Source: Durusdinium trenchii (Eukaryota > Sar > Dinophyceae > Suessiales > Symbiodiniaceae). Taken from it: DNA of 64,000 nucleotides. The first letter of the stretch is position 1. Each line of letters opens with the position of its first letter. The translations under genes were made by a program, and so were the position numbers. Positions 35,096 through 44,689 of the stretch are shown piece after piece. The stretch spans positions 348,125 through 412,124 of the forward strand of contig CAXAMN010026694.1 of the NCBI GenBank assembly GCA_963970005.1, written 5' to 3'. The notes beneath the pieces were generated by a model that saw only the letters and a program-made list of their open reading frames with translations, did not search any database and was not told where the DNA came from.

Positions 35096-36020
35096 GCTAC
35101 TATTGCGTGGGGTCACCAAAAATGCAAGAACTGCATACTGACACACCATGAGAGAAACAGCGAGAAAGTGATTGCGGCAGGCTGACAAAAAGAAGAGAGG
35201 GCAGTGCAGCAACAAGGGGAACCGGAACCGAAATCGCATGTGAAGAGAGGTTTGCAGTGGTTAGCGGTTAGCACAGGTAAGGAAAGGTGGGTCCAGGTGG
35301 TCCAGGGTCCAAGGACTTGCGCTGTGCCTTGCCGTCGACGGTGGGCTGGGCGTGCCATTGCAGGCCAACAACAACAGATCTGTTGCCAATTGATACCTCA
35401 AACATCGAACACAAAAAATGGATAATTGTTGCTTGCTTGGATTAGAATTCTTGATCATCAGCAACCAGTCTGATCTGGTTGAAAGCGAACTACTACATAG
35501 AATCTCTGGCGAGCGCTTCTGTGAGACGAGACACCCAAGCTTGAAGGATGGAGTTCGCACTTGCGAGCTTTCCTGCCAGAATGGCACCACTGTTTGAGAA
35601 TGCTGGTTTTGCTGATGGTTGACAAACCAGGACCATTAACAATAGGCACAAGCACAGTCTATCAAAAGCCAATATGTAGTCCCGGAAGATCAACATGATA
35701 TGGAACCAAAAAAAAAGCTTGGAAAAATATGTTCTTTTCAAACCATTGGTGTTCAGGTTTTATGCAAAAAAAGAACTAGGAGTCTACTTGCAACTCTTGA
35801 ATCTCCAACGTGCGATGTTCTTCAAAGTTCCAGGGACGGGACATTGGTGTCGTTTTCTTGCCAAGCTGGGGAAGCCTCTACGCTGCCATCTTCCTTTGCA
35901 GCCTCTGGCTCATGACCCAAGTCAACTTCCTGCACTTCTGCTATTGCCTGGGTGGCAGCATTAAAAGTCCCGAGGTGAGGCAAAAGGCGGCTTCAGGGGT
36001 GGATTCCGATGAGATGACTA

Positions 36021-36551
36021 TTATATATCCAATGGATTGCAAATCTGCCAGGCCTCTTCGACCAAAGGCCTGAAACCACTCAAGATCCATCGAAAGACGA
36101 AGCAGTTGCCGACCCCACTCATGCTCTCATGCTCTCTCTGTTCCTCCCTCACTCTGTCCATTGTTCTTTCTGCAGGTGTACTGCACGTTTCAATGAAAGA
36201 GCCTTGCTTTGGCGTGCAAAACTGACTCCCTGGCCTGCCCGAAGGATTGCTGTGTGGAGCTAGACAAGCAAGGGCATCCGAGGCCACCTTCTGCCTGCCA
36301 TGTGCCGTCCAAGCGATGCAAAAAATCGACAATCCGGCACGGCGTCGGCGTTGCTGCGCCAAGGTGCCCGGTGCGCAACGAGAGCGCTTGACTCGTCTGA
36401 GAGAGGTCCTTGCAGAGAATCCGATCCCAAAGCAAGAAACAGGGTGAACAGCCATGGTTTGCGAGCTCAGGGGTGCCTCATCAACATGTTTTTCCAGTGC
36501 TGCACTGATAAATGCCACGGATTGCAGGGATAAGGTGATCTCCTGAAGCAA
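36021..36551 (-). CDS. Exon-like ORF, unknown
   Basis: A 176-codon open minus frame. Its beginning, EITLSLQSVAFISAALEKHV, is a plausible folded helix; the rest is mixed. The open length may include intron. No domain is recognised. Confidence 0.3.
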   Translation of the reverse strand: MLQEITLSLQSVAFISAALEKHVDEAPLSSQTMAVHPVSCFGIGFSARTSLRRVKRSRCAPGTLAQQRRRRAGLSIFCIAWTAHGRQKVASDALACLAPHSNPSGRPGSQFCTPKQGSFIETCSTPAERTMDRVREEQREHESMSGVGNCFVFRWILSGFRPLVEEAWQICNPLDI

Positions 36552-36624
36552 CTAGGCATAAGATGAAAATGAAGATCAAGTAGAAGAAAAAGACTCGACG
36601 AGCATTTTTTAATCAGCAACTTAC

Positions 36625-36819
36625 TTCACTTTTGGTCTGACTCTTGGGGTGTTTGCTTGCTTCACTAATTGATTCTACGTCAGCCCCTCTGTCCTTTGAC
36701 ATCTGCGCGGCTGCAATGGAACTGGTGTCGGAAACTGCAGAACCACATGGTGAAATGTGTTCCTTCAAGCACACTGAATCTTTGCCAGCTGAACCGATCA
36801 CATCTGACTCATTTGACTG
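36625..36819 (-). CDS. Canonical internal exon, unknown protein
   Basis: The best splice-supported exon in the window. A TTTTTGCAG acceptor lies just before 36819 and a textbook GTAAGT donor at 36624-36619. The 195-nt exon is 65 codons in phase 0: QSNESDVIGSAGKDSVCLKE, HISPCGSAVSDTSSIAAAQM, then SKDRGADVESISEASKHPK. It is hydrophilic and Ser-rich with three cysteines, so probably a disordered region. It shows that a minus-strand gene crosses this region before element A. Confidence 0.6.
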
Positions 36820-37177
36820 CTGCAAAAACGAATTGAAAGCTTTTCATGAAGACAATATTAAGAAAATTTGCTGCCGAAGCCTGTTGTGGATGACGCTCGT
36901 CCACAGAAGCAAGTCCTAGTTCCAAGCTAAAGAAGTGCGTAACAACTCCGAGAGGCTTTACAAATGCACGGAGAAAGAAACGACTATGTGACATGTGTAT
37001 CAAAAACCACCGATGAGTTCTCTAAATCCTTTCATGGGTCAGACATGCAAGACTCTTTCCAAAGGAGCTACTGTTTTGGTAGAAGTGCTCATGCAAGAAC
37101 TCGCAAGCGCATAGCCACAGCAACTCTTCACGTGTCCTCCATTTTGCCTCTCGGCGCGGGCAATTGAATGACCATGT

Positions 37178-37197
37178 GTATATATATATATATATAT
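37178..37197. repeat. (TA)n microsatellite
   Basis: A perfect TA run just upstream of the second assembly gap. Confidence 0.9.
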
Positions 37198-37242
37198 TCT
37201 TGCCCGACCCCCGCATTCCCAGGACATTTCTCTCTCTCCAGC

Positions 37243-37252
37243 NNNNNNNNNN
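37243..37252. other. Assembly gap (10 N)
   Basis: Ten unknown bases about 120 bp beyond the end of element A coding sequence, so the 3' end of the element may be incomplete or misjoined here. Confidence 0.98.
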
Positions 37253-37373
37253 GCTCAAGGCTTTGAAGGAGTCAGGCAGCAAGGCGTGAGGTGCATCCAT
37301 ACCCACAGCAGAGCCAGACCTTACAGCAGCTTAAAGGCTTCTGTGCGTCTGCAAGTCATAGCGCTTGCGCTGC

Positions 37374-40300
37374 TCATTGAGAGTGGCGAAATAAAAGTGG
37401 TTGGAGCTGAGCGAACGATTGTATGCGGTTCCGGACATCAACAGGCAGCTTGAGCATGATGTTCATCGCTGCTGTGCTCTGAAGATAACTTTCCAGGGTG
37501 ACCAAATGCTTCAGGCGCATCAGCCAGAGGATCTCGGTTGTAGGCGTGAATGGCTCCGCCTGCTCGTAACGTACCAGGCGTTAGCTTCCATGTCGAAGAA
37601 ACTCCCAGAGTGGAGAGCAGTCGATCCCAGCGCCGTCTGTAGGTGCTGGGGGTAGCCGGGTAGAGTCTTTCTTGCGGCTGCAGATGACCAAAAATTCTTC
37701 CAATGGCTAACAACGCAATTTCATCTGTGATCTTGGTGCGCTGAACAATGCCGCGGCCTCTGTGACTAGTTTTCGACTTAGTGATATTGATGAAAGCTGC
37801 GCGAATGTCGGCGCCTGTCTCTGCAGGAAGCAGGAGGTCTTGGCGACTGGCCCGAATTGGTTCGCTGATTCGCAACTTACCATGAAAAGCCAGCAGCGAC
37901 ACGGCACAAAATCTGTACCATCCCCACAACCAGCCCAAACAAATCATGGCATCAAATATCACTTTCGGCATTGGAGTTTTGTGTTCCACCGGTTGCACCC
38001 TTTCCCAACGAGACAGCAAATCCCAGGCATCTACCAAAGGAGCGGGAAAAGTCGGATAGGTGCGCTGATAGAAAACAACCAGATGCCGAAATAAATACAT
38101 AGGCTGTGAACTCACAAAAAGATATCGCCCAAACGCGCGGAGAAAAACCACCCACAGCTCAGGTCTCTCAGCGATCTGTTCCCAGGCCGTCTCAGTCAGC
38201 TCAGTTTGCAACCAAGAGGCGAACAGCGAGCGAACTCTCTGTTGGATCAGAAGGGTCTGGGCACTGAGCAACTGAACCGTTTCCAAATCAACATCAGGTC
38301 GTTCCCGCCGAGGACGAGGTCCCGGCAAAGAAGCTTCACCGATGCGAGAATTGCACTTGGCACAGGCGGCTATGTCGAGCTGTCTTCGGCGTCCGATGGG
38401 CAACAAACTGTTATGCAAAAACAGGGCTAATGCATTACTTAGGCGGGCCGGATAGGATTCAGCAACTTTCGTCCAAGGCTTCCGGTGCTTTGACGAATAA
38501 CCAACTAAGCGGAGGTGCTGTGCAGGAGGATCACAAGAACAAAGGAGCTTTACATGCTTCAGCTCTGTGTTGGTCAAAAACCGAGTACGTTTCCTCCACG
38601 GTGTGCCCCAAGTGCAGAAATCTGTCGTAAAAAACCCGCAGTCCTTTCGTGAACTGAGCCGCAACCACTCCGGTTGATCCCAAAGGAAAGAAAGCCAAGG
38701 GTTCTCGATGAAGATGAAGAGGGGGAAATCGAGTGCGGAAGTGACCAACCTAGCTAACCAAACAGAGAAAACATTGCCGTCCTCAACTTTGCGTTGCATA
38801 TTCCGTGTCAGCTCAGGCAGCCCGCGAGGAGCGGCTCGCGACCGGACGGGTGGCCGAACTGCTCGAGAAAAACTAGCGCAAACTGGTCCTGCAGTTAGAG
38901 CTCGAAAACAATTGAGGAGCATCAAACTCTCAATGAACTGTTGTACATTTTCAGAAAGGAGATCTTGCTTTGGATCCAACACTATATCATACACCAGCAC
39001 CCAACACTTGAGATGCCTGGCAATAGCTCTGGCCAAACCCAAGCTGCCCGAAAACAAATCGAGCACCCCTTGTCGCTTTAGGGACTGTCTGCGTTCGGTC
39101 AAGGACCACTCTCGGGGAAAACAGAAATGTTCCAGAGGCAATCCCGCGATCGCAGCACTGGCTCGTTGAGACAGTTCACCAAAAGAAGTCTCGCTCCATA
39201 ACATAGAGCTTCCTGCTCCAGATGCTTCCCGATCAGGCGGAGGTGCAGTGTGGACTCCGCCGGATTCAGCTCTGTTTTCTCTTTTTGCTGAATGCATCTT
39301 TCTTCTGAGGGCCCGGCCAGATTCAAGCCCATCAGGTGGAATCTCAGCATCACAAAAACTAGGGAGTCTGGCCAAAACGCTCTCGTCAGCTCCATGCTGC
39401 GCGAGGAAGACATCCAGGGCAGTGAAGTCCCCAACAAATGCAGCTGTCAGCCAACTGGGGATGTCCTCTGAGGGGCCTCTAAGGTCTCTATCCCTTGTGG
39501 GGTCGTCAGAGGGGTTGTCTGCTGAAGGGATGTATTGGTGCCCAGGATACAGATTGTAACAAAGGACCGTAGGTAGATGCCTTTGCAACATATAGTTGAG
39601 GGACCTCGATGCTGACCTGCCTTTGACCACAGCGCCTAACACAACCTGAGAATCAGTGCCGATGCTGCAGCGTGATGAGGGGGACTGCCTAGCATGTTGT
39701 GCCTCAATATGCAACATGGCTTGCAATTCCTTCAAGTTGATATGTCTCGTCGGTTTGACACGAAAACAAAAACTGTGCTCGAAGATGCACGACCGGCAGA
39801 GCTGCCTCCACAAAGGATGAGCTTGCGCTGGCTCCTCGCCAGTTGGTACTTCGTCCTCGGGCAGCAAGAGATCGCGACTGCGCTGGTAACTCTTCCAAGG
39901 AGAGAGCAGCCGCGACCAGGCAGCTTTAGTCATGGAGCGCCGGTTCAACTCTGCAGCAAAAACGTCGGGGAGCACCGTGCGAGCCCCAGCTATCTTTTCA
40001 TCAGAAGCGTCGACCACGTAAAATTCCGGCGACACTTGGGCTTGCAAATCCGAACAGAACAGTGGGGCTAAAACAGTCAAAGTCCACAGTTCTGCACAGA
40101 GTTGAGGAGAACATATGAAAACCTCGTGGTACTCATGTTCTTGAATCTCAGCGAAAATGGTCTCAAGCAAACACATGCCTCGCTTACGCGCTTGCAGTAT
40201 TGCAGTCCAGGAGCCAGCGATGACCTCGAGCAGGTGTCGCGAAGCAGCCCCTGCCCGGGCTATGCGAGCTGAAAGGAAGCGCAACGGGATCACTCGGTCC

Positions 40301-42582
40301 AGCTGCGCCCTGATGAGACCAGTCGTCCCCTCAATACTGATCCCCCAGAACTGGGGGTTTTCCTCGGCGCGAAACCGCTTCTTGTCGTTGGCTTCTAATC
40401 CCACTCTAGCGTACAGCTGAGCCATCTCGTCAGCCACCTGAGTAGAAAAAGGTGTAGCACGAAGGGGACTTCGGGGGAGAGCTTCAACTACGACGAAATC
40501 ATCGATGACATAGCCCGCGGCCCAATTCTGTCTAGGGAACCTCCCACGGATAGTGAGCAAATCGGTCATACGGATCAAACCATGCATAAGGCCTAAGCGT
40601 ACATGAGACTGCTGACCAAACTCTACTGCGTTGAGGTCTCCCGTAGCCATCGTCGCAAGAGCTGGCACATACACAGGCGATGAGCGCTCGGCGCGTCGGA
40701 AGGCGCCTGCAAACTTCTTGGCCTCCGCTCTGGACAATGTCATTGCGAGGGCATTTCGTCGAGATCGAGAGGGGGTTATCATATAGTAGTAGTAATAGTC
40801 CTTGAGGTCCTCGCCGGCAGCGACTACCTTGTGTCCGGGAGGGACCACCCAAGAAAGCAAAGGAACCAAAGATGCCATAGTCTGGGTCCAATCGTTCAAC
40901 CCTGGTTCAAGAGCGTTGGCTGGCCGACAATCCAAAATGAGTCGGTCCGTACTCAAATTTTTCATCAGCGCAAACATCCCAGCTCGGTGGCTCATGCGAA
41001 CCTCCTCAGGAGTGAACAGGGCAAGCCGCTGAGTTGCATCAAGGGCAGCTAGCAGATCCAAGATCTCTTTTCGATTTCCTCGGACCTTGACAGCAGGAAC
41101 TTCCTCGAGCAGCTCAGTAGGATGCATTGCAAACTTCAAAGGGTCTGCATACAAAGATCGAGCAGGTTCTGACAGGTAGGGCGCCGGGTCAAATGAGGGG
41201 CGACCTTTGAAGGCCAGGCGGCTCGCTTCCACTGGTTTTGCAGCTTGAATCTCCTCGACGTGCAAAGGCTGAGAGCAGCCGTCCAAGCCAGAGCCCATGG
41301 GTCCCTTACCAGACCCGGTAGCAGGCACGAAAGCAACTGCAGAGCGCTCCAAGCTAGCAACCAATTTCTCTAAGCTCTCCACCTTGCCGGCAGTCCGGCC
41401 CATAGATTCAGCGGTAACATCCTCAAAGCGAAGCCATTCACCGGCCAGATGTTTCAACCTTGCCAAAACACTGCGTTGCTCCTCCGTCAGGGTTGCACGA
41501 GCATTGAAAGTCTTAGGCCACACTGGGGGTTTGCCAAGATGAAGCCAGTCCAACGTCAAAATCAAAATGTTTGAATATCGTTGCCATGGTGAGGAGGCTG
41601 GATCAGCTTCCCCGGCGCCCTGAACCATCTCAGGGTGCGGCAGCGGAATCGGCCACAACGACCGAGGGGTATGAAATTGTCGATCATGAACTGGAGGTCT
41701 GAGAGAAGACTGCAAAAAACTCTTGAAGGCCCCGCAAGGTGATCGCAAGGCCCATCGAATCAATGAATTCCAAAGATGACGAGCATTCACTGTAGAGGCT
41801 GAGGCTCCGGGCGCTTGTCGATGTTCAGACGCCTCCGGCCTTTGTCTTCCATTTTCAGGGGCAGCAGCCGCTGCACCGGCCAGCCCCTCACCTCGCGGAG
41901 GGCCAGACGACTGAGGAGCTTGCATAACGCGGCCGGCGAGGGAAGGTCCCGGACCCAATATCGCAGGAGCCACGTCCCAACAGGGAGGGCTCTGCGCTGG
42001 CATAGAAGGACTAGGCACAGGACCATCCACAGGCCAACCATGGCTGCAAGCCTCGAAGCCGGCGGGCCCTCCGGGGGTTACTAGGCGGCCTCCTTCTCTT
42101 TGCCGGCTTCCTTGCCGGCTTCCTTCCCAGCTCCGCCCGATCCAGATCCTTTGCCACTGCCCTTTCCTTTTAGGCCCCGCTTCGGCGACCCAGCATGCTC
42201 GGTAGGAGGATCGGCAGCCGGCTTCCGAAATGCGAGCTTCTTCTTCTTCTCGGTCAGCTGATCGATCTCGTGCAGATGATGCAAGAACAGATCGACCCAC
42301 CTGGCATCGACCAGCTTCGTAACTTGACTCTCGCTCTCGGTCGGTAATGTATGGGTGGCGAACACGGCATAAGGAGGTGGATCCTCGAGGGACATAGGAG
42401 CGGCCACAATCCAACTGCCTTTGTCGATGGACAGCTGGTCTCCTTGACAAAGGAGGAGGCAAGCTCGAGCCCGAGCTTCCTCGGGCCTGTTTTCCCGAAG
42501 GGCGTCCAGAATCCCGGCAATTCCCCAAAGAAGTGTAACAGGTGTCTTGAAGTTTTGAACCCGTGACCGAGCTTCGAGCCAA
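37374..42582 (-). CDS. Element A Pol: RT, RNase H, methyltransferase-like, tyrosine recombinase
   Basis: Main frame 1714 codons (42582-37438). The first 167 or so residues overlap Gag in the -1 frame and are probably not used; Pol is likely reached by frameshifting. RT: DCRPANALEPG, then catalytic IDDF in YVIDDFVVV near residue 693. RNase H: FYVVDASDE near 857, KELQAML near 951, GTDSQVVLG near 976, SADNPSDDPTRD near 1021. Methyltransferase-like: VLDLFSGSLGLARAIA near 1173, AGPVCASFSRAVRPPVR near 1232, IENPW near 1292. A GEASLPGP motif follows near 1412. Tyrosine recombinase: HGKLRISEP near 1570 and TPGTLRAGGA near 1665. The nucleophile segment (MRLKHLVTLESYLQ) is in the +1 frame after about 37550 and runs to a TGA at 37374-37376, so the recombinase of this copy is broken unless the shift is an assembly error. 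Confidence 0.85.
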
Positions 42583-43805
42583 GCTCTGGCCGAAACCTGC
42601 ACCGGCGACGAACCGGGCAGGCCTGTCCGTCGCAGCTGGAAGTCGGTCTCCATGTTGTTCTCGATCACTCGTGAAATCTTCTCGGGGTCGGAGTGCAAGG
42701 CTTTCCTCAGGGCCTGAAGAGCAGCTGCATTCTTCCGAGAGCTTGGCATACTTCCTGACTCGGAGGAACCGGGCAATCCAGAGCCGTCTAGGAGCGCCTC
42801 CAGGGAATTGTCCCTCTTTCTCTGACGTGCCAGGTGTTGGGTGATGGCAGTCAGCTTCGTCAATGCAGCCACCATAGGATCCACCTCCGGGGCTTCCCCC
42901 GGGTGCTCCCCAACATCCAAACCGATGATTTCTTCTTCACTTTCCGACAGGGGATCTTTCTTGGCAGGTGCAGCTTTCGGCAGATCGGGAAGCCGTGGCT
43001 TCCCAGCCATAGCCACCTTCGACATCTCTGCAAGTTGCTCAGGTTGGATGCCAGCGGCTAAAGCGGATTGTACTACAGCAGGATCCAGGCCAGCATAACC
43101 CGCAGACGCGCCACGTGAGGCCTTAGGTCGAGCTCCAGCAGGTTCGACAGGAGCTCGTGGAGGCACTGCTGCAGGCGAATGCTTTGTCTGCAGAGTCACT
43201 AACGTCTCTAATTGCTGACTAGTGCCTGCCAAGCTTGCTTCCAGCGCAGTGACCCGGCTGGCCAAAGCTGGATCCGGTTCAGGCGGCAAGGATTCGTACG
43301 AACTCGGCTGGAGCCAGCTAGGAAGGAAATTCTGTGCAGCCTCAACTAAGCCTGAAGCCAAAGGTAAAAACAACTCGTCATCATCGAAAGGGATGGTCAG
43401 GGCCGGTTCACTAGCCGTGTCAAATGAGATGGTTTCCCAAAAGTCCGCGGACAGCCAACCAATCCAGACCTTCCCACTAGTCGTCTCGGCCGCCGGATCA
43501 CGAGCGGCAGCCAACAAAACATCACACGCAAGCGGTTTCGCTAAAAAGGAACTTGGGAGTCGTCTATGGGCCACTGTACGATGCCATGCCCCGTGAGGAA
43601 CTGCAACCAAAAAGGACCCGTCAACCTCCCCAATGCATATAATTGCAACCCGGATCGACTGACCTGTAGGTGTAATGACTTCGCTCACACCGACAGGGTA
43701 CTCAATCACAGGCTGGTCTGACTCATCCGACAACAGTGAACAATGCTTCAGCACTTCGGCAGCAGTCATAGGTTCACCGTCCTCCTCACGCTCATCATCC
43801 ATCAT
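42081..43805 (-). CDS. Element A Gag-like protein
   Basis: 574 codons. The N-terminal half has a compact hydrophobic part (VAIICIGEVDGSFLVAVPHG, then GKVWIGWLSADFWETI). A Pro/Ala linker follows, then an acidic DPLSESEEEIIGLDVGEHP stretch and a helical domain with AAALQALRKALHSDPEKISR. The C-terminus is Gly/Ser/Lys-rich (GKGSGKGSGSGG, KEAGKEAGKEKEAA), suitable for nucleic-acid binding. No CCHC zinc knuckle is seen. Position, length and tail fit a nucleocapsid protein of a DIRS-like element. The ATG follows directly on the in-frame TAG of the 187-aa ORF, and the last 502 nt overlap the Pol frame. Confidence 0.65.
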   Translation of the reverse strand: MMDDEREEDGEPMTAAEVLKHCSLLSDESDQPVIEYPVGVSEVITPTGQSIRVAIICIGEVDGSFLVAVPHGAWHRTVAHRRLPSSFLAKPLACDVLLAAARDPAAETTSGKVWIGWLSADFWETISFDTASEPALTIPFDDDELFLPLASGLVEAAQNFLPSWLQPSSYESLPPEPDPALASRVTALEASLAGTSQQLETLVTLQTKHSPAAVPPRAPVEPAGARPKASRGASAGYAGLDPAVVQSALAAGIQPEQLAEMSKVAMAGKPRLPDLPKAAPAKKDPLSESEEEIIGLDVGEHPGEAPEVDPMVAALTKLTAITQHLARQRKRDNSLEALLDGSGLPGSSESGSMPSSRKNAAALQALRKALHSDPEKISRVIENNMETDFQLRRTGLPGSSPVQVSARAWLEARSRVQNFKTPVTLLWGIAGILDALRENRPEEARARACLLLCQGDQLSIDKGSWIVAAPMSLEDPPPYAVFATHTLPTESESQVTKLVDARWVDLFLHHLHEIDQLTEKKKKLAFRKPAADPPTEHAGSPKRGLKGKGSGKGSGSGGAGKEAGKEAGKEKEAA

Positions 43806-44369
43806 CTATGCGGGCCAGGAGAGCCCGGCACGCTGCACAGCGAGCTTTGCCTCCCAAAGGGAGGGGAGCCCAATGAAGATCGAGTCGCCCAAGTAGTCCC
43901 CGTCGCGCACAAGGTGGCGAAGGGAGGAAAAGGTGTGATGCACACCAACCGGATCGTAGGTGCGACCGTTCAGGTCGCGAACCAGGATGTAGACCTTCGA
44001 AGGCAGCGAGATCTGCTGGCGGCCCGAGGGCCCACGATTCACTCCCTGCAAGCTCCTGCGGAGGTAGTCTCCAATCCCTAAGGCGATGTCCCTGCGGTAC
44101 TCCTCAGTGTACTGAGAGGCGGTGATGCGGCCTCCAGGTGTCAAGCCAACTGGAGTCTCTGGCAACTGAGTGGGGGATCCGACTGTCACAGCAGGTGGGG
44201 CAGCAGAAGGGCTGTCCGTAGCAGCTGAGTGGTAGGTCACGGTCACTGGCACAACGGTGGAAGGGCTCCCTTCGGCCCTGGCAGCAGTCAGCTGCTCTAG
44301 CACCCGAACCCTCTCTTTCAGATCGCTAAGCTCGGCACGGAGGCTAGCAATGTCCTCAGTAGAACTCAT
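43806..44369 (-). CDS. Element A ORF of 187 aa
   Basis: It begins with a predicted coiled coil (IASLRAELSDLKERVRVLEQ), passes through a Thr/Pro/Val-rich linker and ends in a compact domain. That domain contains VYILVRDLNGRTYDPVGVHH and GDSIFIGLPSLWEAKLAVQR. I associate this C-terminal pattern with recurrent retrotransposon ORFs of dinoflagellates, but it has no defined function. Its ATG overlaps the stop of the preceding ORF (ATGA). Its own stop, TAG, is followed immediately and in-frame by ATG ATG of the Gag-like ORF. Readthrough would give one Gag precursor of about 762 residues. Confidence 0.65.
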   Translation of the reverse strand: MSSTEDIASLRAELSDLKERVRVLEQLTAARAEGSPSTVVPVTVTYHSAATDSPSAAPPAVTVGSPTQLPETPVGLTPGGRITASQYTEEYRRDIALGIGDYLRRSLQGVNRGPSGRQQISLPSKVYILVRDLNGRTYDPVGVHHTFSSLRHLVRDGDYLGDSIFIGLPSLWEAKLAVQRAGLSWPA

Positions 44370-44683
44370 GCAAGCCGGGCCCGGGCTAATTGCCAGTTCC
44401 TAGACCAGAATTGTTGGTGGCGGAGCTGCAATGATAGAGCAGCCCTCAACAGAATCAACCACTCCAGCACCTGAAAAAGCAGGAACCCGATGAGAATGCC
44501 AGCTAGTAAAGAGGGCCAATGCACAATGATCTCCTCGCAAAAACAAGGCAGCACGTGATGGACCCCGGGATCGCGGAAAAGAGTCGCGACTGCAGCCGCG
44601 ATCAAGCCACTCTGAGTGAGCGGCGCGTGAGCTAGGCTCATGAGCCGTCGAACAAGCTGCGGTCGAGAAAGAATGGTGAACAT
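44366..44683 (-). CDS. Element A small membrane ORF
   Basis: 105 codons ending in a TGA that overlaps the next ATG as ATGA. Residues from about 54 read WPSLLAGILIGFLLFQVLEW and LILLRAALS, a clear transmembrane helix, followed by a basic/aromatic tail (LRHQQFWSRNWQLARARLA). Tight overlap with the next ORF and its position at the 5' end suggest that it belongs to the element, perhaps as a membrane-anchored or regulatory peptide translated first. No homology known to me fixes the role. Confidence 0.5.
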   Translation of the reverse strand: MFTILSRPQLVRRLMSLAHAPLTQSGLIAAAVATLFRDPGVHHVLPCFCEEIIVHWPSLLAGILIGFLLFQVLEWLILLRAALSLQLRHQQFWSRNWQLARARLA

Positions 44684-44689
44684 ACACAG

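Larger units (their letters stand above)
37374..44683 (-). mobile_element. Element A: DIRS-like tyrosine-recombinase retrotransposon
   Basis: Four minus-strand ORFs run without spacers: a 105-aa membrane ORF, a 187-aa ORF, a 574-aa Gag-like ORF and a long Pol carrying RT, RNase H, a C5-methyltransferase-like domain and a tyrosine recombinase. RT-RNase H-methyltransferase plus tyrosine recombinase is the known plan of DIRS-type elements, which integrate by recombinase instead of a DDE integrase. I saw no aspartic protease or DDE integrase. The span given is the coding part. The terminal repeats expected of DIRS elements were not identified. The copy is almost intact: the clear lesions are a frameshift near 37.55 kb and possibly the in-frame TAG between the second and third ORFs. 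Confidence 0.85.

Noticed and set aside
34481..36551. Joining the exons at 34.6-36.8 kb into one gene model
   Set aside because: Only one exon (36625-36819) has both canonical splice sites. Phases of the others cannot be fixed without transcripts.
42081..42582. First 167 codons of the long Pol ORF as real protein
   Set aside because: They overlap the Gag-like ORF, are Arg/Ser-rich and look like its alternate frame. Pol probably begins by frameshift near the Gag end.
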